Source: Kiloniellaceae bacterium
Lineage (GTDB): Bacteria > Pseudomonadota > Alphaproteobacteria > Kiloniellales > J153
Direction: 5' to 3'
Assembly (NCBI GenBank): GCA_021776095.1
Contig: JAJFGO010000095.1
Location: 1-57,235 of the forward strand
DNA: 57,235 bases
The notes beneath the pieces were generated by a model. That model had not been told where the DNA came from and made no database searches. It was given only the letters and a program-made list of their open reading frames with translations. A program made the position numbers and the translations under genes. Below, piece after piece: positions 18,218 through 26,917 of the stretch. Each line of letters opens with the position of its first letter. The first letter of the stretch is position 1.

Positions 18218-19342
18218 TTGGCGGGGATTCAACCCGTGGTCATGCCCAAGTGGGGCCTGGCCATGAGCGAGGGGACGGTGGTCGCCTGGTACCTCGGCGA
18301 GGGCGCTGAGGTCGCCAAGGGCGACGACCTGCTGGATATCGAGACCACCAAGATTACCAACGTGGTCGAATCTCCCCACACCGGGATGCTGCGCCGTCAG
18401 GCCGCGCCCGAGGGAGCGACCCTTCCGGTCGGCGCGCTGCTTGCGGTGCTGGCCGGGCCGGAGGTTTCGGACGCGGAGATCGACGCCTTCATGGCCGAGT
18501 TCAATGCAAATTTCGAGGTAGAGGCGGCCGCGGCCGAGGCCGCCGCGCCGGAACCGGAAACACGCGATGCCGGGGGTGTCGCGATCAACCTCCTGGCCAT
18601 GGGCGACAAGACGCAAGACACGGCGCCCATCATCCTCGTCCACGGTTTCGGCGGCGATCTCAATAACTGGATGTTTAATCAACCCATGCTCGCCGAGCGC
18701 CATCGGGTTATCGCGCTCGACCTGCCCGGCCACGGCCGCTCAGCCAAGGACGCAAGCGCGGGCGATATGGCCGCGCTCAGCGCGACCCTGCTCGCCTCCC
18801 TCGACGCCTTAGACATCGGGGCCGCGCACCTGGCCGGACATTCCCTGGGTGGGGCGGTCGCCATGCAGACCGCCCTGGACCAACCCGCGCGGGCCGCCAG
18901 CCTGACCCTGGTCGCTTCCGCAGGTTTGGGGCGCGACATCAACATGGACTATATCGAGGGTTTCCAGCGCGCCGGCCGGCGCAAGGACCTGAAACAAGTT
19001 CTCCAGGCGCTCTTCGCCGACGCTAGCCTGGTCAGCCGCGACATGGTCGACGATATCTTGAAGTTCAAACGTCTCGACGGTGTTGAGCAAGCCCTGGCCA
19101 CCATCGCCGACGGCGCTTTTGCGGGGGGCCGCCAGGCCAGCGTCCTGGGCCATCGCCTGCATGAACTCGAGGCGCCGGTTCAAGTGATCTGGGGCGCCGA
19201 TGACCAGGTCATTCCCGCCGCCCACGCCCGCGAAGTGCCGGCCACGGTCAAGGTTCATATCCTGGACGGCGCCGGCCACATGGTCCACATGGAAAAGGCC
19301 GGCGAGGTCAATGCGTTGATCGAGGCCATCGTCGCCGGATAG
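18218..19342 (+). CDS. acoC: Acetoin dehydrogenase E2: lipoyl domain fused to alpha/beta hydrolase (AcoC type)
   Basis: 374 aa with a TTG start four bases after acoB. The N-terminal lipoyl domain (residues ~5-80) has the lipoylated lysine in DIETTKITNVV. An Ala/Glu-rich linker (~95-112) follows. Instead of the HxxxD acyltransferase core, the C-terminal part is an alpha/beta hydrolase: LVHGFGGDLNNW, nucleophile elbow GHSLGGAV, catalytic aspartate in WGADDQVIP and histidine in GAGHMVHME. This is the architecture and length of the short AcoC proteins of acetoin dehydrogenase systems. No E3 (acoD), acoX or acoR lies nearby, so E3 is presumably shared. The TTG start is moderately supported. Confidence 0.88.
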   Translation: MAGIQPVVMPKWGLAMSEGTVVAWYLGEGAEVAKGDDLLDIETTKITNVVESPHTGMLRRQAAPEGATLPVGALLAVLAGPEVSDAEIDAFMAEFNANFEVEAAAAEAAAPEPETRDAGGVAINLLAMGDKTQDTAPIILVHGFGGDLNNWMFNQPMLAERHRVIALDLPGHGRSAKDASAGDMAALSATLLASLDALDIGAAHLAGHSLGGAVAMQTALDQPARAASLTLVASAGLGRDINMDYIEGFQRAGRRKDLKQVLQALFADASLVSRDMVDDILKFKRLDGVEQALATIADGAFAGGRQASVLGHRLHELEAPVQVIWGADDQVIPAAHAREVPATVKVHILDGAGHMVHMEKAGEVNALIEAIVAG

Positions 19343-19514
19343 ACCTGGCGCGAGGGCCGCAGATCAACTTGGTGATAGTCTGAGTACGGCCAAAAGCTGC
19401 AATTCGTCGAGTCTCAACGAGCGTCTGGAGTCAGCGCCGAAGCGGTCCTTCCGGACGTGTTAAGGGTTGTCAGCCACCTGCCAACCAAAGCAAAGCACCG
19501 CAAAGACTCACGCC

Positions 19515-20279
19515 TCAGAACTTGCCGTTGTTGTTTTTCCACTCGCTCCGTGGCGCGATCTTTTCGGTCGTGTCCCAATGCTCCACCACTTTTCCCTTTG
19601 CGACTCGAAAGAGATCGTAGAAGGCGGAATGGACGCCACCGCGGCTGCCCTCGCTGACGCAAAGTACGAAGTCCCCTTCGGCCAGAACACGATGGACGCG
19701 CTGATAGTCGATGCGCCTGCGGCCCTTGTCCTCGGCTTCCAATGCGGATCGGAGCGTAGACACGTCATCGACTAGTCGCGGGTTGTGTTCGGCGTAGGTA
19801 TCTTCGTCGACAAATTCCGTCAGTCGGTCGAGTTGCCCATCGACAAGCACGGTTTCAACGAAGGACCGAACGAGGGCGCGGTTGCTTTCCGTCAGTTCGT
19901 GGTCGGCGGCCTCGGTTGTTCCATCCACCATGCTGTGCCCAGCATGGTTCGGCCCCAGTCTTTCCTGAATATTGTCCCAGTGCTCTACCGCCCGGCCGTC
20001 TTCGAATCTGAAGACTTCGAAGCCGATTTTCCTGCTCGCGAAATCATACTCGGTATGGGCAAAGACGAAATCCCCATCCTCGAAAGCCCGCACGATATTC
20101 ACCCGGGGTTGGGTCTTCGACAGTCGCTTGAAGAGGGCCGCCAAGCCCTCGCTGCCTTCATGAGTCTGGGGATTGTGCTGTATATATCGCGCCTCATTGA
20201 CCACAGCGACCGGGCCGGGATCGCCGGTCTCGATGCTTTTCAGCAATGTCCGGATCTGGTCTTTCTTCGCTGCGGTCAT
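19515..20279 (-). CDS. Tandem SnoaL-like (NTF2-fold) domain protein
   Basis: 254 aa built of two NTF2/SnoaL-like repeats. Both contain a YxxHNP segment (YIQHNPQTHEG near residue 35; YAEHNPRLVDD near 165), a DFVFAHTEY/DFVLCVSEG strand and an FRxxxGKxVEHWD signature (FRFEDGRAVEHWDNI; FRVAKGKVVEHWDTT). The SnoaL fold serves polyketide cyclases and many uncharacterised small-molecule binders, so the exact reaction is unknown. It starts 29 bases after the metallo-beta-lactamase gene on the same strand, so the two are probably co-transcribed. The longer frame upstream overlaps that gene and is not used. Confidence 0.8.
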   Translation of the reverse strand: MTAAKKDQIRTLLKSIETGDPGPVAVVNEARYIQHNPQTHEGSEGLAALFKRLSKTQPRVNIVRAFEDGDFVFAHTEYDFASRKIGFEVFRFEDGRAVEHWDNIQERLGPNHAGHSMVDGTTEAADHELTESNRALVRSFVETVLVDGQLDRLTEFVDEDTYAEHNPRLVDDVSTLRSALEAEDKGRRRIDYQRVHRVLAEGDFVLCVSEGSRGGVHSAFYDLFRVAKGKVVEHWDTTEKIAPRSEWKNNNGKF

Positions 20280-20308
20280 GTCTTTCACCAACTGACGGGT
20301 TGTGTCAC

Positions 20309-21217
20309 CTATCGTGCGTCCGGAACCCAGGGAAACGGCCCCATCCAGAGATCGGTCAGCAATCGCAGGGTGTTCATTTCCAACCACGCATCATAGCCCG
20401 CCCAATGCGCGTATTGTGGTAGTCTGACGGCTTTCGGAATGTCCATAAATCCCGTGCCCTTTTGGAGTTCGGCCAGTATCGCGTTGCGCAAATCACGGAT
20501 GTACTGGCGTTCTTCTTCAACATGGCTGCGTGTGCAGCCGTTCATCGCCGCGTCCCTTGGAAGCTCATTATGCGAGCACACGGCGATATCGAAATCCAAA
20601 TCCAATATCTCGCCCAGGCTGCGCTCCCATTCGCCGATATTGAAATCGGGTACCACGGCAAACATGACGCGGTTGGGAGTAACCAGATCGGCGATGTAGG
20701 CCGCGCGACGTTCGGGGATGGTGAAAATCGTCATGCCCAGCCCGTGATTGAGGCCCAAATAGTGCATTCTCACAGTGAAATCGCCCATGTCGATATCTTT
20801 GCGATTTCCGAACCATGTCATGTCGGGCAAGGCCGTATCGCGGCCCGGGTTGGCCTCTACCCAGTCGGCCGCGCGCTGATGCATCACTGTCTGTGCGCCG
20901 GCGTCACTAAAGACCTGACCGCCGCTGGCATGGTCCCAGTGATTATGGCTGATAAAGGCGTATTTAACCGGCTTATCCGTGACGCTCCGGACCGCCTCAA
21001 GCATCTTCTGGGAATGGCCTGAATGAAAGGTCTCAAAGACGGCGACACTGTCATCACCCACCACAAACATGGAGTGGTTCCCCTCGCCGATTGTGAAGCT
21101 GTAAACTCCATCGCCGATTTCACGCATCCTGTCGCCTTCACCTGCGGCGAATGCCAGCGTGGCGGAGACAAGGCTGCCAATCGACAGTGCCGCGATGTAT
21201 TTTGCTAACGATGGCAT
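20309..21217 (-). CDS. Exported metallo-beta-lactamase-fold hydrolase
   Basis: 302 aa with a signal peptide (MPSLAKYIAALSIGSLVSAT, probable cleavage after AFA) and the metallo-beta-lactamase zinc motif HNHWDHASG at about residues 86-94, plus a later YIADLVTP segment (second metal Asp) and CSHNE. It therefore works in the periplasm, hydrolysing an ester, lactone or sulfate; the substrate is unknown. The start at 21217 is set by GGAGG six bases upstream. It is first in a two-gene unit with the SnoaL-like gene. Confidence 0.85.
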   Translation of the reverse strand: MPSLAKYIAALSIGSLVSATLAFAAGEGDRMREIGDGVYSFTIGEGNHSMFVVGDDSVAVFETFHSGHSQKMLEAVRSVTDKPVKYAFISHNHWDHASGGQVFSDAGAQTVMHQRAADWVEANPGRDTALPDMTWFGNRKDIDMGDFTVRMHYLGLNHGLGMTIFTIPERRAAYIADLVTPNRVMFAVVPDFNIGEWERSLGEILDLDFDIAVCSHNELPRDAAMNGCTRSHVEEERQYIRDLRNAILAELQKGTGFMDIPKAVRLPQYAHWAGYDAWLEMNTLRLLTDLWMGPFPWVPDAR

Positions 21218-21429
21218 TTTGACCTCCATGTTCGCTCTGCAAATTGCTCTGCAGATGATACAACGGTGAGGCGGCCCCTGCATCGCGGCTTTTTGCAGAG
21301 TAACTTGTCAACTGGGCGCCAAGAAGTTGTTCCAGGACCGCGCAGTCAAGTACGTCCGACCTATTTCTGAAACTCATCCCTCGACGGATGATCGGCCGCA
21401 CTTCCGGACCTGATCCACTCCGGTCTTCG

Positions 21430-23131
21430 TTACAAGCCAACCCGGCGCAGGGCGTCGCCGAAGCGCTGCCGGTCTTCCGGGTGTTTGAAGGGGAAGCCGG
21501 CGAGCAGGCGATCGAGGTTGAAGTCCGAGTTCTCTTGCAGCACGGCTTTCGCTTCGGCTCGCGCTTCCTCGAGGCGGTCCAAGGCCACCAGGTTGGCGAT
21601 GCGGAAGCTGCGTGAGTTGCCGACCGTCCCCTCAATGCTCCTGACGACCGCCAGGCCGTCTTCGTGCCGGCCGACCAGGTAATAGGCGAAGGCGAGATAG
21701 GTCTTATAGTAGGCCGGTGCATAGGGATTGATGGCGAAGGCCCGCTCGAGCTCCTGCAGCCCCTCCTCCGTGTGCCCGCTCCACAGAAGCGCTACGCCAT
21801 AGTTCACCACCATATCGCTGTGATAGGGGTTCAGCCGGTGAGCACGCTCGGCGTGGCTCAATCCCTGGTCATGGTCGCCAGCGAGCAGATGCAAACGGCT
21901 CATGATGCGGTGAAGGTGCGCCGAACGGTCATGACGCCGCAGCAGGGCGCGGATCAAGCTCGTATTGTATTCGAGGGCATCCGCCCGCGCCGAGGGCCAG
22001 CCGTTGGCCAGCTCAGTAACATGGGTCCAGCAGAGGCACAGCGTTGGGAAAAAGTGATCCGGCTTTCGGGCGATGACCGTTTCGAAATAACCGCGCGCGA
22101 CCTGGTTGTCTTCCGGGTTGAGCCGGTGCAGGTGCTGAATGCCGCGCACCATGAGCTCGTAGGCAGTGAGCGCCGCATCCGGCTTTTGGGCAATAGCTCG
22201 GGCCTGCTCCTCGCCCACCGCCTCGCCCATGGTCGAGGCGACGTAGGCGGTGATGTCGTCCTGCAGGGCAAAGACATCCTCGAGGCCGCGGTCGAGGGTC
22301 TCGGACCAGACCCGCTCGCGATTGGCCGCCTCGATCAGTTGCACGCCGATGCGTGCTTTGCCGAGGGCGAGCTGCACCGAGCCTTCCAGGATATAAGTGG
22401 CCGTGAGCTGCCGGCCGGCCGCGGGCGCCCCCTGGGTGGCGTTCGCCGAGCGCACGCTGCCCGGGTCGATCAGTTCGAACTCCTCGAAGTGCGCCAATGC
22501 CGCCGCCAGGGTCTCGGTCAGGCCGGACGCCAAAGCCTCGGCGTCGCTGTTGGCGCCGAGATGGCGAAAGGGCGTGAGGAGGACACGCGGCATCCTCCAA
22601 TCCACAGCCACGTCCTTTGGCGCCGGGCCTGGCCGCCGCCAGGCCGCCGAGCGCGACCCGATAGACCCGCAGCGGCTCGGCAATGTTCTTGAGCTGTTGC
22701 GGGCCGATATCCTCCCACTCAGCCACGACCTTGCCGCGCACCTGGCGCTGGGCGTCTTCCGACAGGCAAAGGCCACCCGGCTCGGCCAGGCCCTCTAGGC
22801 GCGCGGCAATGTTGACGCCGTCGCCATAAAGGTCGCCGACTTCGACCATCACGTCGCCGACATGGATGCCGATGCGAAAGGCGATCGGATCGCTCGCCTG
22901 CGCCTGCCAGGCCAGGGCGCACTCGACGGCGGCGACCACGCTGGCGAACTCGACCAGATAGCCGTCGCCCATGCGCTTGACGATGCGCCCGCCGTGGCGC
23001 TCCACCGTCGGATCGATCAGCTCCGCCTCACAGGCCTTCAGGCGCGCCAAAGTCCCCGCCTCATCCGCCCCCATCAGGCGTGAATAGCCGACCACGTCCG
23101 CCGCCAGTATCGCCGCCAGACGCCGCTCCAT
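21430..23131 (-). pseudogene. Class III adenylate/guanylate cyclase with TPR C-terminus, frameshifted
   Basis: One gene split over two frames. Frame one (23131 down to about 22640) gives a class III cyclase domain: ILAADVVGYSRLMGADEAGT, GGRIVKRMGDGYLVEF and an LKNIAEPLRVYRVAL end. It then runs on without homology. Frame two takes over between about 22660 and 22590 (APKDVAVDWRMPRVLLTPF) and continues to 21430. It holds the linker domain (YILEGSVQL, then RVWSETLDRGLEDVFALQDD) and TPR-like repeats (AERAHRLNPYHSDMVVNYGVALLWSG). A +1 frame change is needed to join them, equal to one extra base or two missing bases. Either the gene is inactivated, the sequence has an error, or the product is made as two parts. 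Intact homologues signal via cAMP. Confidence 0.75.
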
Positions 23132-23142
23132 TTTGCCCTTCC

Positions 23143-23325
23143 CTAGAAAAGAGGATAGTAATCGAACACCAGCGCTGGATCTAGGTCGTCGATACGACGC
23201 CGCGACTTCCGCACCTGGTTAGACTCGGCTGTAGTGGCCCCGCAGCAAGCGTGACAGCTATACCCTCCATAGCAGACATTCGGGCCACCAATCGCGATCC
23301 ACCCAAAAGTGTCGAACCTGGCCAT
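23143..23325 (-). CDS. Possible cysteine-rich 60-aa hypothetical protein
   Basis: Short frame with AGGGA about nine bases before its ATG. It encodes 60 aa with a cysteine cluster CYGGYSCHACC in the middle, a basic stretch after it and an acidic/aromatic tail. It sits between the Ldh2-family gene and the cyclase gene on the same strand, 11 bases before the cyclase start. I recognise no family. It may be a real small metal-binding protein or a chance frame. Confidence 0.35.
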   Translation of the reverse strand: MARFDTFGWIAIGGPNVCYGGYSCHACCGATTAESNQVRKSRRRIDDLDPALVFDYYPLF

Positions 23326-23383
23326 TCAAGCGTTCCCTAAGCGACGTCTCGGTCCTAAAGACCATGCCGAGGGCGAGCCCGGT

Positions 23384-24418
23384 CTAGCCAAGCTCCGCGG
23401 CGTCGATGCCGAGCGCCTTTGCCGAGGTTTTGAGTTCGGACAGGATAGCCGCCGGGATCGGGATGCCGTCTTTCAGACGCTGGGCGCGCAGGCGGCGTTC
23501 CCGTTCGCCGGGCACCTCGACCCGCTCGAAGCCGGGCGCCGGCGGGCAGGCGCGCAGCTCTTCCAGGCACCCTTCCGCCGCACGTCGGTAAGCGACCGCA
23601 TCGCGAAAGCGTGTCAGGTCGATACACACGCAGATCCAGTTCATGCCGCTCATAGCCTGGCCAAAGACCGCCTCGCCGAGCAACTCGGCGACCAAGGCCA
23701 TGCCGTAACCTTTCGGCCCGGCCATAGGCAGCAGGGCGCCGCCATTGAAGTAATCTTCCGGGTCGGTGGTCGGCGCGCCCTGCGCATCTATGCAAAATCC
23801 CTCCGGCAAGGGCCGGCCCGCCGAGCGCGCCGCATAGACCTTTCCGCCCGCCCCGGCGGAGGTCGCGAAATCGATAACAACTGACCCCTCTTCGCCCCCT
23901 GGTATTGCGAAGGCATAAGGGTTCGTGGGCAACACGGCGCGGGCACCGCCAAAGGGCGCGACTTGGCGCCATTCCTTGCGAGACCCGCCGCCGAAGACGA
24001 TCGCCAGGCAGCCGGCCTGGGCGGCCCGCTCGGCGAAGTCGCCGAGGCGGCCGGTATGGGCGACGTTCATCACGCCCACGGTGGCGGTGCCGTTTGCGCG
24101 GGCCGCCTCGACCGCCGTGTCGGTCGCGAGCCGCAGGGCCGGAATGCCGAACCCGTTGCCGCCATCGACCAACGGCGCTCCGCCGTCGGCCGTTGTCAGG
24201 ACCGCTTCGCCGGCCGGCGCGAAGGCGCCCTCACGCGCCTGCTCCGCGTACTGGCTGAGCCGGAAGATACCGTGGGAATAGACCCCTGAGAGTTCCGCGC
24301 TCACCAGATGTGCCGCGACTTCTTCGGCCACCGCCGGCGAACATCCCATGGCAGCTAAAAACCGGGCCGTGAAGGCGGTCAGCCGTTCGGCAGCAACGAG
24401 AGGGTTGGTTTCTGACAT
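23384..24418 (-). CDS. Malate/L-lactate/ureidoglycolate dehydrogenase family (Ldh2) oxidoreductase
   Basis: NAD(P)-dependent 2-hydroxy acid dehydrogenase of the Ldh2/YiaK type, 344 aa. It has the N-terminal segment with SGVYSHGIFRLSQY (catalytic histidine), NGFGIPALRLA, NVAHTGRLGDFAERA, the cofactor region PFGGARAVLPTNPYAFAIP and the conserved MAGPKGYGMALVAELL. Family members reduce malate, lactate, sulfolactate, ureidoglycolate or piperideine-type substrates, and nothing here fixes which. The start at MSETNPL (24418) is preferred over a 12-codon longer frame. It is divergent from the riboswitch-controlled methionine operon. Confidence 0.87.
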   Translation of the reverse strand: MSETNPLVAAERLTAFTARFLAAMGCSPAVAEEVAAHLVSAELSGVYSHGIFRLSQYAEQAREGAFAPAGEAVLTTADGGAPLVDGGNGFGIPALRLATDTAVEAARANGTATVGVMNVAHTGRLGDFAERAAQAGCLAIVFGGGSRKEWRQVAPFGGARAVLPTNPYAFAIPGGEEGSVVIDFATSAGAGGKVYAARSAGRPLPEGFCIDAQGAPTTDPEDYFNGGALLPMAGPKGYGMALVAELLGEAVFGQAMSGMNWICVCIDLTRFRDAVAYRRAAEGCLEELRACPPAPGFERVEVPGERERRLRAQRLKDGIPIPAAILSELKTSAKALGIDAAELG

Positions 24419-24618
24419 AGCGGCGCATCCTTCGGCGTTCCTTGGCGCAGACATCGAGAACTCGTCCGGCCGTATGCGGCAACAAGAGTCCCTTCAATGG
24501 CCGTTCCTAACACGCTTTAACGATGTCGTCGCCCCGGCGTGTCTGCGGCATAGAGGGCGCACCCGTCTCTCCAGCTTCTTGGAGACTTGACAAAGGCGCG
24601 ATATCTAAGGTTTCATGA

Positions 24619-24680
24619 CCCCAGCGCCGATTTGAAGCTTAGCTTGCGGGCGCTTTAGAAATGCGGCTAAAGCGAGCGGA
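24619..24680 (+). ncRNA. SAM-II riboswitch
   Basis: The sequence matches the SAM-II pseudoknot aptamer pattern. A first stem arm GCGCC (24624-24628) is followed by the GATTTGA loop segment, then the pairing arm GGCGC (24649-24653), then GAAATG and GGCTAAAGCGAG. The stretch from 24624 to 24676 can be laid over the alphaproteobacterial SAM-II consensus almost base for base. It lies about 180 bases upstream of a methionine-biosynthesis operon, the usual place. Binding of S-adenosylmethionine should switch off the osmC-metY(-metA) genes. Known family behaviour plus a visible match; not tested with a covariance model. Confidence 0.88.
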
Positions 24681-24715
24681 TGTATCCGCCCGGCAGCCGC
24701 TGCGGCGGTTTTTTT
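24676..24715 (+). terminator. Terminator following the SAM-II riboswitch
   Basis: Immediately after the aptamer comes a hairpin GCGGA-tgta-TCCGC (24676-24689). It overlaps a GC-rich stem with arms CCGCC (24686-24690) and GGCGG (24704-24708), followed by seven T (24709-24715). The two hairpins share bases and are mutually exclusive, so one may act as antiterminator. This suggests control by transcription attenuation, with methionine genes read only when SAM is low. Confidence 0.75.
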
Positions 24716-24854
24716 GTGCCGGTTCCTCGGGGCCGGCGCACGCGGGATTTGAGGGGCAGCTTGCACCGCGTCACCAAAGCTAAAGCGCCACGGACGCCTT
24801 GGTCGCCAAGCCTTCCGTGGGCCCTTAACGTCGAGATTGAGGAGTTCCACGGCT

Positions 24855-25382
24855 ATGACCAAGCATTTCAAGGACGTCTATGACACCACCCAATCAGCCC
24901 TTCGCGCCGCGCCGGATGACGCCACGGTGACCTTCGAGGCGACGTCGCGCCAAGTCGCAGGACTGCGCAGCGAGGTTTCGGTCCGCCAATTCAACCTCGC
25001 GATCGATGAGCCGGAGGCGCTGGGCGGTCAGGATACCGCGCCCAACCCGGTCGAACTCCTGCTCGCGTCCCTGGCTTCATGTCAGGAAATTACCTACCGG
25101 CTTTACGCGGATGCGCTGAACATCCCCCTGACCCAAGTTTCGGTCCAGATCGCGGGGGATCTGGACCTGCGCGGTTTCTTCGCGGTCGAAGACGATGTGC
25201 GCCCCGGCTACCAGTCGATTCAGGCCACCGTTCACCTGGATAGCCCGGCGTCGGAGGCGGACTTGGCCAGACTGAAGGACACCGTCGATCGGCATTGCCC
25301 AGTGCTCGATATCATCAAGGGCGCCACGCCGGTCGAGTTGAGTTTAAAGCGCGTGCTGCCGCTCCAAGCCGTCGTCGCCTGA
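24855..25382 (+). CDS. OsmC family protein
   Basis: 175 aa. The OsmC/Ohr fold is indicated by the NPVELLLASLASCQEITYRL segment with Cys76 and the second conserved cysteine Cys148 in VDRHCPVLDII, the pair used for peroxide reduction in OsmC/Ohr proteins. It is the first gene after the SAM-II riboswitch and lies 37 bases before metY, so it belongs to the methionine operon. A role in handling sulfide, persulfide or peroxide stress during sulfur assimilation is a reasonable guess. ATG 24855 has GAGGAG upstream; a TTG at 24837 is less likely. Confidence 0.88.
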   Translation: MTKHFKDVYDTTQSALRAAPDDATVTFEATSRQVAGLRSEVSVRQFNLAIDEPEALGGQDTAPNPVELLLASLASCQEITYRLYADALNIPLTQVSVQIAGDLDLRGFFAVEDDVRPGYQSIQATVHLDSPASEADLARLKDTVDRHCPVLDIIKGATPVELSLKRVLPLQAVVA

Positions 25383-25419
25383 ACCCATACGCCATAACCG
25401 AGACCGAGGAGCCCTGACC

Positions 25420-26718
25420 ATGGCCATCGATACCAGCAATCCCGAGACCATCGTCCTGCACGCCGGCTACCGCGCCGACCCCGCCACCGGGTCGGTCGCG
25501 GTGCCGATCTATCAGACGACCTCCTACCAATTCCAGCACAGCCAGCACGCGGAGAACCTCTTCGCCCTGAAGGAACTGGGCAACATCTACACCCGCATCA
25601 TGAACCCGACCTGCGACGTCCTAGAAAAACGTCTGACCGCCCTAGACGGCGGCGCGGCGGCGCTGGCACTCAGTTCGGGCCAGGCGGCCTCGGCGATCGC
25701 GATTCAGAATATCGCCGGAGCCGGGGATAACATCGTCAGCTCGACCGACCTCTACGGCGGCACCTGGAACCTCTTCGCCAATACCTTCAAGACCATGGGG
25801 ATCGAGGTGCGCTTCGTCGACCCGACCGATCCCCAGGCCTTCCGCAAAGCCACGGATAACAAGACCCGAGCCTATTACGCCGAGACCCTGCCCAACCCGA
25901 AGCTGAAGGTCTTCCCGATCCGCGAGGTCGCCGATATCGCAGACGAGCTCGGCGTGCCGCTAATTGTGGACAACACCGCGGCGCCCATTCTGTGCCGGCC
26001 GTTGGCTCACGGTGCGCATATCGTTGTCTATTCGACCACCAAGTATATCGGCGGGCACGGCACTTCGATCGGCGGCGTCATCGTCGATGGCGGCACCTTC
26101 GATTGGGAAAAGCACGCCGAGCGCTTCCCAACGCTCAATCAGCCGGACCCCAGTTACCACGGCGCGGTCTGGACCGAGGCAGTCAAACCGCTCGGCCCAA
26201 TCGCCTACATCCTGAAAGCGCGTGTCACCCTGCTGCGCGACCTGGGCGCGGCCATGAGCCCCTTCAACGCATTCCAGTTCCTGCAGGGTCTGGAAACCCT
26301 GCCCTTACGCATGCGCGAGCATTGCCGCAACGCCTTGGCGGTCGCCGACTATCTGGCCAAGCATCCGGCGGTCGAAACCGTGATCCATCCCAGCAACCAG
26401 GACGCCGAATCCAAGCGCCGGGCCGATACCTATCTGCAGGGCGGCTACGGCGGACTGGTCGGCTTTGAGCTCAAGGCTGGTAAGGACGCCGGGCGCCGCT
26501 TTATCGACGCGCTGCAACTCTTCTATCACGTCGCCAACATCGGCGATGCGCGTAGCCTGGCGATCCATCCGGCGAGCACAACGCACTCGCAGCTCTCGCC
26601 TGACGAGCGCCTGGCGACCGGGGTCTCGGACGGTTATGTCCGCCTCTCGATCGGCATCGAACATGTGGAGGATATCTTGGCCGACCTGGATCAGGCCTTG
26701 AAGGCGGCGGCCGGATAA
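25420..26718 (+). CDS. metY: O-acetylhomoserine sulfhydrylase (aminocarboxypropyltransferase)
   Basis: PLP enzyme of the Cys/Met metabolism family, 432 aa, the usual MetY length. It joins O-acetylhomoserine with sulfide to give homocysteine. Visible are the N-terminal TIVLHAGYRADPATGSVAVP and QTTSYQF segments, ALSSGQAASAIAI, the PLP lysine in YSTTKYIGGHGTSIGG, and the C-terminal HPASTTHSQLSPDE that binds substrate carboxylate. The ribosome binding site GAGGAG is nine bases upstream. It is regulated by the SAM-II riboswitch and followed by metA, which supplies its substrate. Confidence 0.95.
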   Translation: MAIDTSNPETIVLHAGYRADPATGSVAVPIYQTTSYQFQHSQHAENLFALKELGNIYTRIMNPTCDVLEKRLTALDGGAAALALSSGQAASAIAIQNIAGAGDNIVSSTDLYGGTWNLFANTFKTMGIEVRFVDPTDPQAFRKATDNKTRAYYAETLPNPKLKVFPIREVADIADELGVPLIVDNTAAPILCRPLAHGAHIVVYSTTKYIGGHGTSIGGVIVDGGTFDWEKHAERFPTLNQPDPSYHGAVWTEAVKPLGPIAYILKARVTLLRDLGAAMSPFNAFQFLQGLETLPLRMREHCRNALAVADYLAKHPAVETVIHPSNQDAESKRRADTYLQGGYGGLVGFELKAGKDAGRRFIDALQLFYHVANIGDARSLAIHPASTTHSQLSPDERLATGVSDGYVRLSIGIEHVEDILADLDQALKAAAG

Positions 26719-26758
26719 GGCGGATAGGAGTCCGGCCGGTCGGCGCACCGATCCGCCT
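26718..26758 (+). other. Stem-loop after metY
   Basis: Eight-base arms AGGCGGAT (26718-26725) and ATCCGCCT (26751-26758) enclose a GC-rich interior with CCGGCCGG. It begins at the metY stop codon. There is no T-tract, so it could be a weak or factor-dependent terminator, or a processing/stability element between metY and metA, which are 199 bases apart. Confidence 0.4.
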
Positions 26759-26917
26759 CCCAGGCAAGGTTAGGCCATGGCGCCAAGATATTGAAAAATC
26801 TTGATGCCGGCCAGATTATCCACGAACCAGCGGACGTGATGTATAGTCTAGATCTACCGGCCGGGCCGGGGCCGGCGCAGGCTCCAACGGCGCCAGTGTC
26901 AAGAACAAGGAACGGCG

